A stretch of DNA of 64,000 nucleotides from Hippopus hippopus (GCA_946811185.2 OX328097.1:29659627-29723626); one strand, 5' to 3'. Positions 1-12,185 are shown, numbered from the stretch's first letter. Numbers and translations: made by a program. The notes: generated by a model from the letters alone, not told the origin.

Positions 1-659
1 GTTGTCAAAAGTAGAAAACAGTTTTCTTTCGTAGATTTATACATGTGAAATAGGGCGAACTGTCCCTAATTTCCTGAACAAAATAAAGACAGTTCCTTGA
101 CAATTTCGTTAAGTTATGTCCAGAAAAAATATCTTGAAATGATTATTGGTCAACATGTAAAGACCATCTTATGGGAACATTTCCTCACTGCATGTAGATC
201 TAGATCTATATTAGAGAGACTTTGATTTTTACGAGGAATCCGTCAGTAGGTTGGGAAGAATACTAGTATTGAGCAGAGTACTGGTGAAAGGAACTTCAGG
301 AATGCATGGTAGGTGCACTTGCCGCCGCAATGAATATACACACAAAAGGAATCGTCAATGCACAGGTCTACCCATGTTTTACCTGGAGTTTCTTTACAAT
401 CAGAGTGCTTAGATCGCTAAAATCAGATTATAGACTATGTGGCTTTCCTTTTTCATCCCATCTGCTTTCCTAACATCCGTCGTTGAAACAGTGATCAGTG
501 CAGAGACAGGAATGAATTCTGTCTCAATGACAAGATCTAGATCTATCATCATTCCTAAGAAAGAAATTTGCCATAGATATCCAACTTATGGCAAAAATAC
601 GCCAAACTTTTCGATCTATTAACAAGCTTTCGTAACATTAAATAGATCTAAATATATTT
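1..659. other. No gene recognised
   Basis: AT-rich sequence with several AGATCTAGATCT-like words but no coding exon, tRNA or clear repeat family that I can support. The short open frame at 437-622 has no recognisable motif and is taken as chance. Confidence 0.5.
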
Positions 660-917
660 GAGCCATGTTGCGATAAAAGAGGGTTTAATGCATCTCTGTG
701 ATGTATGATACCAAGCAAGTCATCACATAATTATACATCCATATTGTATGATAACTGAATGAATCAAAAGGCATGCAAACTGGTCCTTTGACATGTAGAA
801 CGTTGAAAAATAGATCTAGCACAGAGGTTTGACCCAGGTTAGCTTGCGCGGACTGCACAGGCCGACCTGGGTCGATAGCTTTTTGCAAATGCATTAAGCC
901 CCCTTTTTACAGATCAT
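660..917. repeat. MITE family B copy
   Basis: Starts near GAGCCATG and ends near CAGATCATAAATC. It contains the family's TGATGxATxATACCAAGCAAGTCATCACATA-like block and a GC-rich central palindrome (GCGCGGACTGCACAGGC). The same roughly 260-bp layout recurs at least 15 times in the window. Confidence 0.75.
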
Positions 918-1485
918 AAATCCGGCTTTCTCTGTAAATGGTATTTTGAAAAAGCCAAAAAACTAGTTTAGTCATGATTTCTTCGACACAATGTTTTCCC
1001 CGAAAAACGGCTCGTGCATGACGTATGATTAATGACGTCATTATTTTCTAGCATAGATCATTACGTACGTTTATACACAAATAGACACTTAACACGCTGA
1101 AAGTAAGTAAGAAATTAGATAATCTGTACTCATTAAACTGAAAATGATTTTAAGTAATCATCCAATCGGTAGATCATTTTTGACCAATCAGGTACTTGTG
1201 CGAAAGATTGTCATACGTGTGACGCTGTGCGACTAACCGGAAGACACTCAATTTTTAAGTCATCCCTATTTAGATTTAGACTAAAACCCAGAACGAAGTC
1301 GGAATTTCATTTTTGAAAATCTAGAACGGTATTACCGCAAAACGAGCTTCGCTCGTTACGGGCTTTGCCCGTAACTCGCTGTCGCTCGTTATTACTCTGA
1401 AAACAAGGGAGGTTATGTGATAAATAAAAATCTCAGTAAATATTTTACCTTCTTTGAGAAAAACTTTGGAAAAAAAGTAATAGGT
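918..1485. other. Repeat-derived stretch with small palindromes
   Basis: No gene seen. 1316-1400 holds nested palindromes (ACGAGCTTCGCTCGT, ACGGGCTTTGCCCGT). The following AAAACAAGGGxGGTTATGTGATAA word at about 1400-1425 recurs at 9248-9272, so this is probably an edge of a dispersed foldback family. Confidence 0.45.
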
Positions 1486-1696
1486 TTAAACCCTTAGGCT
1501 GCTAACCGTGACTCACTGACCTTATGTGGACAGTGTAGATCAAGATCAGACTGCACAGAATTACAGTCTGATCTTGGATCTACACTGTCCGATAAGGAGA
1601 TACATTTCTCCGAAAAAAAGTTTGAAATAGCATTATTCGGTTTTTTATAATAGCCTTGAAAGTTTTATTTAATTTATTGAGCAGGACAAGGGTTAA
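1486..1696. repeat. MITE family C copy
   Basis: Bounded by TTAAACCCTTAGGCTGC and AAGGGTTAAC. The core is a near-perfect hairpin, CAGTGTAGATCAAGATCAG...CTGATCTTGGATCTACACTG. It belongs to a family with many copies here. Confidence 0.8.
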
Positions 1697-1827
1697 CCAC
1701 AAAGAACAGAGGATTGCTTGTCATTTTATCATATTGGCACCGATGATCGGCGCTTTCGCAAAACGCCAGGCCGCGAAGGTCAGTCTTCACATAAACGATG
1801 TTGGGCCAAACACTTCGCTTATCTCTT

Positions 1828-2199
1828 AAAGGCCCAGTAAAGGCCAAAACATCAAAGCAGGTGTCATAATACATTTAAATTTAAATCATACCATTAAAAT
1901 GTATGAAAAATATTGTGGAGTTGACAGTCTGTTATCGTGTGGTCGGGCCATATGTTAGTCGCTGGCAGAAAAAAGAATTTTAAAATCAGGCAAAAAGTAA
2001 ACAAAAGACACAGTTACCTGGCAGGTTTTAACCTAGTTCTCAAATTAATTTCTCTGTCTGCAACTAACACTTGGAACTACCGTACAATGACAGATTGTCA
2101 TCTTCACAATAATTTCCATACGTTTCAATGGTACGATATAAATTCAATTACATTTAAGTACCCGCTTTGTTTACTTTTGGGCTTTATTGTTACTTTAAT
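1828..2199. repeat. MITE family D copy (long inverted repeat)
   Basis: Long imperfect inverted repeat ending in AAAGGCCCAGTAAAGGCC and GGGCTTTATTGTTACTTT. The arms include ATTTAAATTTAAATCATACC and the GGTCGGxCCAxxxGTTAGTCGCTG block. Further copies lie at 12186-12557 and 36155-36522. Confidence 0.75.
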
Positions 2200-3261
2200 G
2201 GATTTCGTAGCGTTTTTATTAAACTGATTAAAGGAAAAAATCAACTAATAGATAAAAAAAAAAACCTATTGTTGTGATTGTCAGATTGATTTTTTGGCAT
2301 TGTATATATATATTTCTAATTTATCCGTTACATAGCAACGATATTGTCACCTCTTCAACTGCAATTTACGCCGTCGTTATTGCCAGTGGAGTGAAAAACA
2401 AAACAAAACAAAACAACAACAACAACAATTGCCAAGACTTAAATTTCAAAGACAATACTGGAAAAAAGAATGAAGACGAAGAAAAGGAGTTGAGCCCACG
2501 CACTTAAATTGTGCACTTCCCCACTCCTCCATGCTCAACCCCCAATGTTCTTTGCAAAGACTGCAGACCAAACCCCCACCCTGTTCGTCCGCGTTGTCTG
2601 ATTTTGAGGTCAACACGGACATTCAATAAGAAGTTAATACGCTTCATCATATAAACATTTAAGGTAGCAGACCCTTAACGCTTCTAGTGCAACATGGAAT
2701 AAAATTTCTTGTTAGTTGATAAATAAGGATTTATACTGATATAATACTTTTGCACATTTTTAACCGACCAGAAATTCCTTTGATGTCTATCTTGAAATTA
2801 TTTGTTAATACTTTTGTTAGTTTCCTGAAAAGGGAGGTAATTATTATCTCCCTTTGTAATGAAACTATAGTGGTTTTACATTTATAAATGATCATTCTAA
2901 GAAGGAAAAAAAAAGTGGCTCGGTTAAAGTAGTACAATAATACTCATTTTTTTATTATATCAAATTTTGTAGGATAATATTATAGTGGAAATAGCTGTTT
3001 TCCATTAGGGGTCTACTACCTTAAGACCAAAATGGTTCACTTATCCTTTTGCCGTCAAAAGAGACTTTGATTACCTTTACAGACAATGTAAATTCAAAAA
3101 TCAGACTGCACACTGTCCGATATTTTAACAATATTCCTGCTAAAGGTAGACCCTGAAATCTAGGTAGTTTTTACTGTTTGACCATTTAATTAATTTGAGC
3201 TCAACGGATAGGGTTGTCGACATTTGACTCCGTTGGTCATTCTGGATCCACAGCATAGAAG
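2200..3261. other. No gene recognised
   Basis: Low-complexity AT-rich DNA with an AAAAC/AAC run near 2396-2430. A weak family-C-like remnant (AGACTGCACACTGTCCGAT) lies near 3103. No coding exon is supported. Confidence 0.45.
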
Positions 3262-3486
3262 TTAACCCTTAATCGCACAATCTCGAGTTGTAACGACCCT
3301 GGGAAAGACAGCTTTTGAAAACATCGTGGGAACAGGAGAAAATGCTGATAACCAGCATTTTCTCCATTTCCCACACTGTTTTCTACTTTTTAATGGGCAA
3401 CTTACATTTGGTAAGCTTTATTTGTTTTGTCGGCGTAAATGCTTTGAATTTGGAAAAGTCTAAAATATTTCTCGGTAAAAAGTTAA
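3262..3486. repeat. MITE family A copy
   Basis: Ends in TTAACCCTTxxxxxCACAATC and GGTAAAAAGTTAA, with a central hairpin (GAGAAAATGCTGATAACCAGC...). It is one of roughly 30 copies of a family with TAACCCTTTACCAAAC-like terminal repeats. Confidence 0.8.
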
Positions 3487-3697
3487 TCTACCTACCGGTG
3501 TTCAAATGACTATGCTCACGCCAGAAGATTAATAACTATCGCCGATAACCACATTTGTAGACAATCTTCTGATCATCACTCTGAGCAGTATAAAAAGATA
3601 TCCGTCGCACTGTCAAGCTTTCCAATTGGCTGCAGACTTAGACGTGAACGGAACTGCTTATTATTATATTTGCTATTTCTAATTTAAAGGGGGAAAA

Positions 3698-4693
3698 ATG
3701 GATGGCACTGATGTAGGATTTCTGAGTAAAACTAAATGTTTACCGGCAGATGACATACGATGTATTATTGCGCTGTGGTTATGGAGAATAGTCCCTCTAT
3801 CGCTCCTAGTTGTTGGCACCATCGGGAACATTATTAACATAGCGGTACTGTGTCGACCTGCTCTCAGAACGACACAAATCAACATTTTGTCCTTGCTCTC
3901 CTTGTTTAACCTTCTATTTTTATGGACAAGTATACCGAGAACTACTTTCTGGCGGATATTTGAAACTGAAGATACGGCCATTGCGCACAAGATGATCAGA
4001 TTTAGTCTATGGACGTCGACCGTGTCAGGATCCGCCGCTTATTGGACTGTTGCGGTTTTCACGACACAAAGATTGTCCATGGTGTTCTTTCCTCTGAAGA
4101 ATGAAATACATTTGTCTCTAAAGAGTGGCTATATCATCATGATTTTCTTTCTCATCTGCCAAAGCATCTATGCAGGGTTCATGATTTACGGGTATAGGCA
4201 TTTTGGCTTTGACGTTCCAGGCACAAAAATATCTAACGACACGGAAATTGATGAAACTGGCTGTGAACTTGTTTCCCGCGACTTTCTGGGTTCTTGTTGG
4301 TTATGGAATAGGATTTTGGTGATTTTTTTCATCGCTGTACCATTGGCTGTTGCCCTTCTTGGGAATGCTACTTTAATGTTCAAGTATTGCTGCTGCAAAC
4401 CTAGGTCGTTTCAAGACTCAAGGCCCGACTACCAGACCAAGATGTTACTAGCTATCGCTGGATGTTTGTTTATATCAATGATGGCCTTCGTAACACTTAT
4501 CCTAATGCAGAGACAAGCCGTGGCTGGACGTATTGGCGACGCTCTGCCGACCCTGGAACTTCTACGCGCGGTTTCGAACATTGTTCTCTGGTGTAATTTT
4601 TCCCTACAATTTTACCTCTACATCTGTAAAAGTACAACATTTAGAGAAGAATATAAACTGATGTGGCAGGAGATAAAGGCGCATTTCATATAA
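3698..4693 (+). CDS. Rhodopsin-like (class A) orphan G-protein-coupled receptor
   Basis: Single-exon 331-residue protein with seven hydrophobic segments: TM1 about 28-51 with the Gly43-Asn44 signature, TM2 62-80, TM3 100-125, TM4 145-165, TM5 205-228, TM6 248-270 and TM7 288-309. The DRY motif at the end of TM3 is replaced by Thr-Gln-Arg (123-125). TM7 has NFSLQFYLY around Asn300 instead of NPxxY. No cysteine lies at the usual outer end of TM3, so the standard TM3-ECL2 disulphide seems absent, although Cys189 is present in ECL2. A short N-terminus without a signal peptide and an intronless gene are common in lineage-expanded invertebrate receptors, often peptide receptors. The ligand cannot be inferred. 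The start is the first ATG, preceded by GGGAAAA. The frame is intact, so the gene is probably functional. Confidence 0.85.
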   Translation: MDGTDVGFLSKTKCLPADDIRCIIALWLWRIVPLSLLVVGTIGNIINIAVLCRPALRTTQINILSLLSLFNLLFLWTSIPRTTFWRIFETEDTAIAHKMIRFSLWTSTVSGSAAYWTVAVFTTQRLSMVFFPLKNEIHLSLKSGYIIMIFFLICQSIYAGFMIYGYRHFGFDVPGTKISNDTEIDETGCELVSRDFLGSCWLWNRILVIFFIAVPLAVALLGNATLMFKYCCCKPRSFQDSRPDYQTKMLLAIAGCLFISMMAFVTLILMQRQAVAGRIGDALPTLELLRAVSNIVLWCNFSLQFYLYICKSTTFREEYKLMWQEIKAHFI

Positions 4694-4909
4694 CTCATTA
4701 GACCGTTGCAGCATATGACGACATTTAAGAAACACTTCTTGTTAAATATTGATATCAACGTAAACAAAAGTTCAGACACGTGAACATGATTAAATACAAC
4801 ATGGCAAAAGAAGAAGTTGCCGGATACATGTACATTTTCATTTGCCACAATATTTGCAAAAACGGGCATTTTTTCTTTTTATTTTCACACAGTGCTATCG
4901 TAGTTTTTG

Positions 4910-5102
4910 CTTCAATACACAAACAGTCGCCTGCAATTGGTAGAATAAATGTGACTCAGCAATTGAAATTTGCTTTTGGAAGGATAGAAAACATTGTGGG
5001 AAAAGGAGAAAATGACCAGCATTTTCTCCTTATCTCACAATCTTTTCGAAAGCTGTCTTTCTCATGGTCGTTAAAAGTCTGGAAATTTGTGGTAAAAGGT
5101 CT
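4910..5102. repeat. MITE family A copy, partial
   Basis: Contains GAAAACATTGTGGGAAAAGG and the complementary CCAGCATTTTCTCC arm, but the left end is eroded. Confidence 0.65.
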
Positions 5103-5244
5103 ACTGACTTGTACACTCGACATTATGGTACAATACAGTTGTAAATACTTTTGTTCTGACATGGCGAATGTTTGTCATTCATTGATTTTATTTAATTTTG
5201 AGTGTATTTATCGTCACCACCGTTTATGGGCATTACCCCGAGAA

Positions 5245-5488
5245 GGCTTTTAGCAATGTAATCGGGAAAGTGCGAGATACAGGACGAAACCCATCCTAAG
5301 TTAGATCTACGCTTGCTTCTTTTGCGTGCTTGCTGTACAGTGCCATCTAGCGGGACTTTGGTCTCAACTGTAAAACTGCCGGTAAATTTTAGTCAGCCAG
5401 CCGTGGGAATCGAACCCATGCCCTCTAGTACCCAGAGATCTAGTTCAAATCTTGTGCTCTACCACTTGTGCTATAGCGGCTGACTGAT
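5245..5488 (-). repeat. tRNA-derived SINE
   Basis: Read on the minus strand, it starts with a tRNA-like head: box A TAGCACAAGTGGTAGAGC and box B GGGTTCGATTCCC. A tail follows that matches 42420-42745 and 51638-51955 (CCTAAGTTxxG, GGATGGGTTTCGTCCTG family words). It is not a functional tRNA, because the cloverleaf is imperfect and the SINE body continues. Confidence 0.7.
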
Positions 5489-5515
5489 ATCATTCAGTAA
5501 ACAAGAGATATATTT

Positions 5516-5735
5516 TAACTCTTTGGCAAACGACAAAATTAGAATCATACGTCAGCTGGTTGCATACGACAAATCAATTGTAATTCAAGAAATGATTTCT
5601 ACTTCAGAGGATAGAAACCATTGTGGGAAAAAGGGAAAATGCTATTTGCCAGCATTTTCTCTTTTTCTTTCAATGTTTTCAAAAACCTTCTTCCATAGGG
5701 TCCTGATAAGTCGAGATTGTTTGTAAATGAGTTAA
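5516..5735. repeat. MITE family A copy
   Basis: Runs from AACTCTTTGGCAAACGACAAAATT to TTGTTTGTAAATGAGTTA with the usual central hairpin, here slightly mismatched. Confidence 0.7.
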
Positions 5736-6109
5736 AAAGATAGTTACTGGAATATGAATATTTAAACACTTGTTCAATCAGTATTTACAGACATAGTGAA
5801 AAGTAACCTAGTCAGTAAATGCCTGTTTTACCTCTTTGTTTTGTATTTTGTTGAAAGTTACTCAAGATTAGATCTATGTTAATCCAAATCATCGTCGAAA
5901 ATGAAACAGTTGCTTCTAAAAATGATGTATATTGTATATTGGTGTCGTAAATGTAACCGCCAATAGGCCCGTAGGGACCCGCAGAATAGACATATCCATA
6001 TTTTGACCAATCGCAAATAACTATTTATTCATTCGAATGTATCAATACCAAGAAGTAGATCAAAAGCCGGCGCATTTAGCTACGCCGCTAAAAGGTTATG
6101 ATATATATT

Positions 6110-6372
6110 ATCCATGCTACAGCAAAAGGGGGCTTAATGCTTCACCGTGATCCATGGTACCAAGCTAGCCATCAAGTCATTATGGATACATAATAGCCAC
6201 TTTTTTAACAACCGACAAAATCATGAGAGAGACTGATCTTTGGACATACAGAAAACTGACCAATTGCGAAAAGTTTCTGCCCAGGTCAGCCTGCGCGAAC
6301 TGCGCAGGCTGACCTGGGTCGATACTTTTCGCAGATGCATTAAGCCCCCCTTTTCACAGAGCATGGCTCATA
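6110..6372. repeat. MITE family B copy
   Basis: Full-length copy. Central palindrome around CAGCCTGCGCGAACTGCGCA; right end GCATTAAGCCCCCCTTTTCA then CAGAGCATGGCTCAT. Confidence 0.75.
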
Positions 6373-6520
6373 ATTATGTAAGAGACAATTATGTCACGGG
6401 CCTATGGGTCTATGGGTATGGCAAAACGGTTAAAAGGTATGACAAAAAAGTTACGGATGTGTGAACATAACCAAAAGGTTATGTGATACAAACGTTATTA
6501 ACTATGACGTCGGTGAATTT

Positions 6521-6750
6521 CAACCCTGTACCAAACGACAAAATTTTCTACTTTTCCAACTTGAAAGCATTTGCAGACGACAAATTTCACATTGTTTAAT
6601 TGATACAAGTCGTCTTTTAAAGGGGAAGAAAACATTGTGGGAAAAATAGAAAATGCTGTTTACCAGCATTTCTTTTTTTTTTTCCTTTTTTTTTAAAGCC
6701 TTTTCCATCAGAGACGTTAAAACGCCGGGTATTGTTTGGTAAAGGTTTAA
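6521..6750. repeat. MITE family A copy
   Basis: Starts CAACCCTGTACCAAACGAC and ends TTGTTTGGTAAAGGTTTAA. The hairpin centre is at about 6640-6680, with a T-rich expansion in one arm. Confidence 0.75.
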
Positions 6751-7024
6751 GTATGTCCGTGCAGTCTGGTCTTCGTCAGCACTTTTTTTTTTTTGTACCC
6801 AAATAAATTGCTTATGCTCAACTGTATTTGGCATTTCAAGTCGTAGAACATTGGCCCGAAACATGGACTGGTTCTGATGTTTTCTTAATTAATAACGATA
6901 AAGGCTAAAAAAAAATCAGAATGCTTCACAGAACAACTCTTAAGCTGCAATACAGATCAAACTCAAAGTTCCCCGCCAGTGGTGACAACCTATATATAGT
7001 TTAGGATATAAAAAGAGTGCTTGT

Positions 7025-7153
7025 CGGAGAAATCTCAATGTATTAGACAGTCGGAGATCAAAGATCAGATTGTACGTTCTGTGCAGCCTGATTTTGATCT
7101 ACACTGTCCGCATAAGGTCCTTGAGTCGTGCCTAGCAGCCTTAAGCGTTAATT
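7025..7153. repeat. MITE family C copy, partial
   Basis: Hairpin GAGATCAAAGATCAGATTG / CAGCCTGATTTTGATCTACA, followed by the GTCxxTGAGTCGTGCxTAGCAGCCTTAAG tail. Confidence 0.7.
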
Positions 7154-7315
7154 TGTAAAATGAACTTTATCATGGTAAAATTACCATTGTCGGAGCTTGC
7201 CATTCGAACATAGCAGTTTTGTTATTGATATGCTGGAACAGAGCTACGATCAGTCAGAATGGCTGCCGAGAAGTGATTACATTAATGAGACACTATAGAC
7301 TTGATCGATTAGATA

Positions 7316-7581
7316 TGAGCCATACTCTGGCAAAAGGGGGTTTAATGCATTTCCGCTGTGCAATCACCAAGCCAGTTATCACATAATTACGGATCCATAA
7401 AACCCGTTTTGTCTTATAGTTAAATAAATCTTGAGGTAGAATGGTCCTAGGATATGCAGAAAATTAACAAATAGCAAAAAGTTTCGACCCATGTCAGCCT
7501 GCGCGGGCTGCGCAGGCAGACATGGGACGATACTTTTTGCAAATGTATCAAGCGCCCTTTTTATAGACCATTGCTCATGAA
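7316..7581. repeat. MITE family B copy
   Basis: Runs from GAGCCATACTCTGGCAAAAG to ACCATTGCTCAT. The central palindrome is GCCTGCGCGGGCTGCGCAGGC. Confidence 0.75.
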
Positions 7582-7892
7582 AGCTATTAAATGCACATAA
7601 CAGAACAATCACAAAAGTCCATGCAGTTCATAAATGTAATACCAGTAGTGTTCAAACATGAATCGAAGACGCGCAACAGATTTGGCCAATGTCAGACTGC
7701 TGCATGACGGCGCGTCATTGCACAACGCGTCTATGGTGCTAGACTTTCTGAAGTAGGAAAAAACCAGTTGTAATGGTAGTCGCAATGGTTTAGGTCAAAC
7801 CCCGATGAGCTTTAGCGTAACAGGACTTTGAACTCACAGACCTTGTATTGCTGCCCCTGTCGTGACTACTGTAGCCGCCTTGGCTTTTCTCT

Positions 7893-8101
7893 GTAAACCT
7901 TTTAGCAAACTATCCTGTGTTTTATTAACACTGAGCATATAAGAGCCTCAGAAAACGTTAGGAGATGCTGGTAAGTTGCATTTTCTCCTTTTCCAACAAT
8001 GTTCTCTAGCTACTGAAAGACAAATCCCACCACTGCTTTGTCGTTTGCAAATGCTTTCAACATGGACGCGTCAATATTTTTGTCGTCTGGTAGAGGGTTA
8101 A
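7893..8101. repeat. MITE family A copy, degraded
   Basis: Ends in GTCGTCTGGTAGAGGGTTA and keeps GCATTTTCTCCTTTTCC in the centre. Confidence 0.6.
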
Positions 8102-8289
8102 AGTAAACATCTAAAGAGAAAGAAAAGTAGAATGAATGATAAGAAAATTAGATTCTGAAATAACTTTGATGGGAAGGACCATTCTCATCCAATTACTGTC
8201 ATTTACATCAGTTTCAAAGACTGTTTTTAGAACCGTAAAATACTGGGTAAACATTACTACCACCCACCTGATCTTAAGATTGATTTAAT

Positions 8290-8500
8290 CGACTTTTAAC
8301 AACTCTGAGGAAGAAAGCCTATTTAAACATCGTGGGAAAAGGAGAAAATGCTGGCAACCAGCATCTTCTTCTTTTCCCACAATTTACCCCCATCCTTTCT
8401 GATGTGATTTTTTTTAAATTTTAGTAATAGTTAATTTGTCGCCTGCAAATGCTCTCAGTTTGAACAAGCCTTATATTTTTGACGTCTGGAAGAGAGTTAA
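8290..8500. repeat. MITE family A copy
   Basis: Central hairpin CGTGGGAAAAGGAGAAAATG / CATCTTCTTCTTTTCCCAC; ends GACGTCTGGAAGAGAGTTAA. Confidence 0.7.
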
Positions 8501-8921
8501 ACGGTCTTATTTAGCTTATATTCCGTAAATCAAATTTTCTTTTTAAACAACGAGAAAGACAAATAAGTATATTTCTCTTTGCAATCGTATAAAACAGTAC
8601 GGTAACATTTTGTAAAAAGGTGCAATTTTGGGCGTTTAGATAAACGGATATTCGTTTTGAAATGGGTAACTTCATCTATTTTTATAACATCAAGTATGAC
8701 GTCATCATACTGATTAAATACGATTCCTTGTAATCGACATGTGTAATTGATCATGTGACGTTCCCACAAGTCTAGTTTGGCGTGAAATCCAAAATTACCT
8801 TAACAAGCTACGTAGTCCTTTAAGGCAATATCACCCAAAGATATTTTTTTCTTCTGATTTCCTTCTTCTTTACTGATAATCTGCAAGTTATCACCACACT
8901 GATATCAGTGATATATAGGAT

Positions 8922-9061
8922 TTGACATGAGTTGGTGTTTGAGATAAAATTTTATTAAACGAGTCTAGGGAAAATGTTATTAAGCAAGCTTTTAGCGAGC
9001 TTAATAACATTTTTTCTGGACGAGTTTATAAAAATTTTACCTCAAACGCCAACGAATGTCA
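8922..9061. repeat. Foldback inverted repeat
   Basis: The arms TGACATGAGTTGGTGTTTGA and TCAAACGCCAACGAATGTCA enclose a second stem, AAAATGTTATTAAGCAAGC / GCGAGCTTAATAACATTTT. It probably belongs to a larger foldback unit extending to about 9275, where a word shared with 1400-1425 occurs. Confidence 0.65.
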
Positions 9062-9361
9062 GATTCTTTTTATCACATAAAGATATTGCACAAAGTATAG
9101 ATAAGAAGATACAAAACCATATATTGATGTAATATCCTTAATAAAACCCATTCACTTCTATGAAATACGTCAAAAATGACGTCACACAAATATGATATCA
9201 AACGTGTATAAGATAAGAAAATTCGGAATGGGTATACATGTATTACACTGAAAACAAGGGCGGTTATGTGATAAAAATCAGTTCCTTAAGTTTGGTGAGA
9301 TAGTAAAAAAAATGAATAGCTTCGTTTGAGCCCTTTACGTTTTCAAAGTGCTAAACAGCAT

Positions 9362-9583
9362 TTAACCCTTATTCTGCTGAATAAATGAAATGAAACTTTA
9401 AAGCCGATAGTAAAAACTCAAACCGTTTGCTATTCTGAAAGTATTTTTTTATTGGGGAAAATATGCCCATATCGGGCAGTGTAGATCAAAGATCAGACTG
9501 CACGTCTTGTACAGTCTGATCTTGATTTAGGCTACACTGTCCGCAAAAGGTCAGTTAGTCGCGCTTAGCTGCTTAAGGGTTAA
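9362..9583. repeat. MITE family C copy, full length
   Basis: Bounded by TTAACCCTTATTCTGCTG and GCGCTTAGCTGCTTAAGGGTTAA-type ends, with the AGATCAAAGATCAGACTGCA hairpin. Confidence 0.8.
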
Positions 9584-10021
9584 GTTTGCATAAAAGATCT
9601 ATGAAACGAAAGCATCAAAGAAACTAAAATTGATACTGTCTTTTTCTGTAATTATGAAAATCACGTTGTATGCTTACAGTTCGTGATTTTGCAAAGATAA
9701 CGGCCTTAAATCAACAGTTTCTCCATGTTTCAGATTTTCTCTTGTCTCTTCAAATACTAATTAATTTATTTATATCAAATCTCATTTTTTTCCTGCAGAT
9801 TTCGTCTCTCCTTCCCCCGTTCGCCCCTTTCCCCAATTTTTATTTGTACGTTTTTTTTTTATTTGTACAAATATTTATATAATTATATTAAAAAAAAAAA
9901 TATCTTTATATGTACGGTTTTCTATATATACGCACCAAATATTAAAAAAAAAAACACGTGGGACATCGAAATTTTGACCCAGTCTTCGACTTGCAATGGT
10001 CAGTAGTTTGTTCCCCGCCTT

Positions 10022-10054
<33 letters not shown>

Positions 10055-10934
10055 TTTTGAATCCGTATGACAAAAATATACTTTTTTTTTCTCTTGAATT
10101 AGTTAGGCCCTATATGTTTTTCAGAATTGTATGGGGTGTGTATTGAGTTTCAGCAGAATACTTTACGCAGTAGAACTTTCTTTGTGCAATGTTTACATGT
10201 TAATCTTTATGTCTCTCAGCATTAAATATTATTCTGTATGATTGTATGGTGGGCCGGTGGCCTGCATTATGAATTAAACATGTCTATGTTTATATTTTTA
10301 ATTCTTTCAGGGCAAAATATACTCAACAAAAAAGTTAAGGAAATTGTGTTTCAGGGGCTATGACAAAAACTCTAAAATATTTGAAGCATTTTGAATTTCA
10401 CAGTATTATAAAGCATCCATTTTTCTTCAAAAGCATGCTTTGTTTGACTTTATAGCACCTATAGCGGTTTACATAATCAATGTCACACTCATTACTGAAG
10501 GGATTATTTTGAAAATTCTCATTTTCCATAAGTGGCATTTGAGGCCACCACGAGAAGAGACCTACGTAAATTTCATGTGACATTAAGAGGAATTGAAATT
10601 CAAGTTATAAAAACTTACAGCCTGTACATGACTGTGTTAGGGAATACTCTGTACACACTTATTTCGCGAAAACTGACTGACCCCTGGGTTACTTGACATG
10701 GTGCAACAACACTGAGATTAGTGCTATCAATCTAAAGGAAACATCTTTTTCAAGCAATGAAATGTATCTTATAAAATAAATAAAAATTGAATAATTATTC
10801 GTTTTACAAATGTTTTGTTCCATGGTTTTCTGAGATTTCCTTAACATTTTTGTCGAGTATATATAACTTCGACCTCTTTCGATTGCTGGCATACAATCAC
10901 CTGAAATTTTGACAGATTTTGATTTCATAGACTT
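9584..10934. other. Low-complexity AT-rich stretch, no gene recognised
   Basis: Contains poly(A)/poly(T) tracts, an (AAT)n array at about 10023-10053 and no supportable exon. An open frame through the (AAT)n array is only the repeat read as poly-Asn. Confidence 0.5.
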
Positions 10935-11190
10935 GCGTAAACAAGCGAACGGTGTAGATCTAGGATCAGACTGCTCCTTCGGTGCAGTCTGATCCTGATC
11001 CATGTCGTGCGCAAAAGCCCAAGTTTTCGCATATTGCTCTGAACAGGCCAATATTTTCCCTTTAAAGCTACTGTTAACCATTTTAGCGCCATAGGTTTAA
11101 GCAGCTTTTTTTTTGCAGACGACATAGATCATGATTATACTGCACAGAACGTGCTGTCTGATCTTGGATCTGTACCGTTCGTATACTTAG
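10935..11190. repeat. Two MITE family C hairpins (subfamily b)
   Basis: Hairpins at 10950-11010 (GGATCAGACTGC...GCAGTCTGATCC) and 11120-11185 (ATACTGCACAGAACGTGCTG). The nearby CAGTGGATTGTATTTTCAG word is shared with copies near 17930, 36090 and 51960. Confidence 0.65.
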
Positions 11191-11520
11191 CAAAGCCTGT
11201 AAGGTAAATAGCTTCTGAGTTTCAGTGGATTGTATTTTCAGCTAACGAGATGAGTCGAGTTTTTACTATAAAGATCATCTGAGTACTATCTAAATTACAT
11301 GTAACTGAAAACAGAGAAGTTATATTTTGCCTAGAAACCTACAATTATTATTTCCCTTTGCCGATCAGTGCATAGGAACAACATTTCCTGTGCTGTAATC
11401 TTCCTTGCAGACTCCTTATGTAACGACGTTAAGATCAAAGAACTGCGAGGAGTAGCCTGTGGCCTTCAATTTTCCTGTCTGATCAGACTGAGTCTCATTT
11501 CTCTTTATGAGATTCTACCT

Positions 11521-11868
11521 TTAGCTCTTTACCAAACAATCATCGGACCCGTGTTTTATCGACCCCGAGGAGGAAGCCTTTAGGAATCAGTAATCAGCAT
11601 TTTTTCCTTGTTTCCCTCAATGTTTTCTTTCTATTAAAACACCTATCCCATAATTTTAACTGACTTTAGATTGTTGTCTGCAAATGCAATACGAAGATAC
11701 AAATGAGCTTGAAAAACTGATTTTTGTTTTGGGAAGGGTAGAAAACATTGTGGTAAAAGGAGAAAATGCTGGTTACCAGCATTTTCTCGTTTTCTCACCG
11801 TGAATTTTTTCAAAAGCCTTCTTTCTCAGGGTCGTTAAAACTCGGGATTGTTTGGTAAAGTGTGAAAG
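11521..11868. repeat. MITE family A composite (two joined copies)
   Basis: A right-to-left copy (11521-11692) abuts a left-to-right copy whose hairpin is at about 11750-11800 and whose end is TTGTTTGGTAAAGTG. Confidence 0.65.
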
Positions 11869-12185
11869 GAAGAACCCGACAAATAAAGAACCGCAAATTC
11901 CGAGCCAGAATGTGTGCTGTTTGGACAGTCTAATCGTGATTTAGCCTGCCTGCAATGCACTGCGTTTCGCAAAGTATTCTATTGATTATTTCTCACAATT
12001 TTGAAAGGTGATGATGAATTTGAAGGATTCAGGTCCCTCCGTGCTCTCAGTGTGGACATCAAAATAAATGCGCCCGAATAATGGGATCTATCTTTAGTGA
12101 GGAAAAAAACAATTGTCGGAAATTGCTTGCGAGCTTTTTTTCCTTTTCCTACTTTGTTTTCAAAAGCCTTCTTTCTGAGGGTCTT

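Noticed and set aside
5400..5488. tRNA gene
   Set aside because: Box A and box B are present but the cloverleaf is imperfect, and a SINE body shared with 42420 and 51638 follows.
10000..10146. Poly-Asn protein
   Set aside because: Trinucleotide (AAT)n repeat, no flanking domain.
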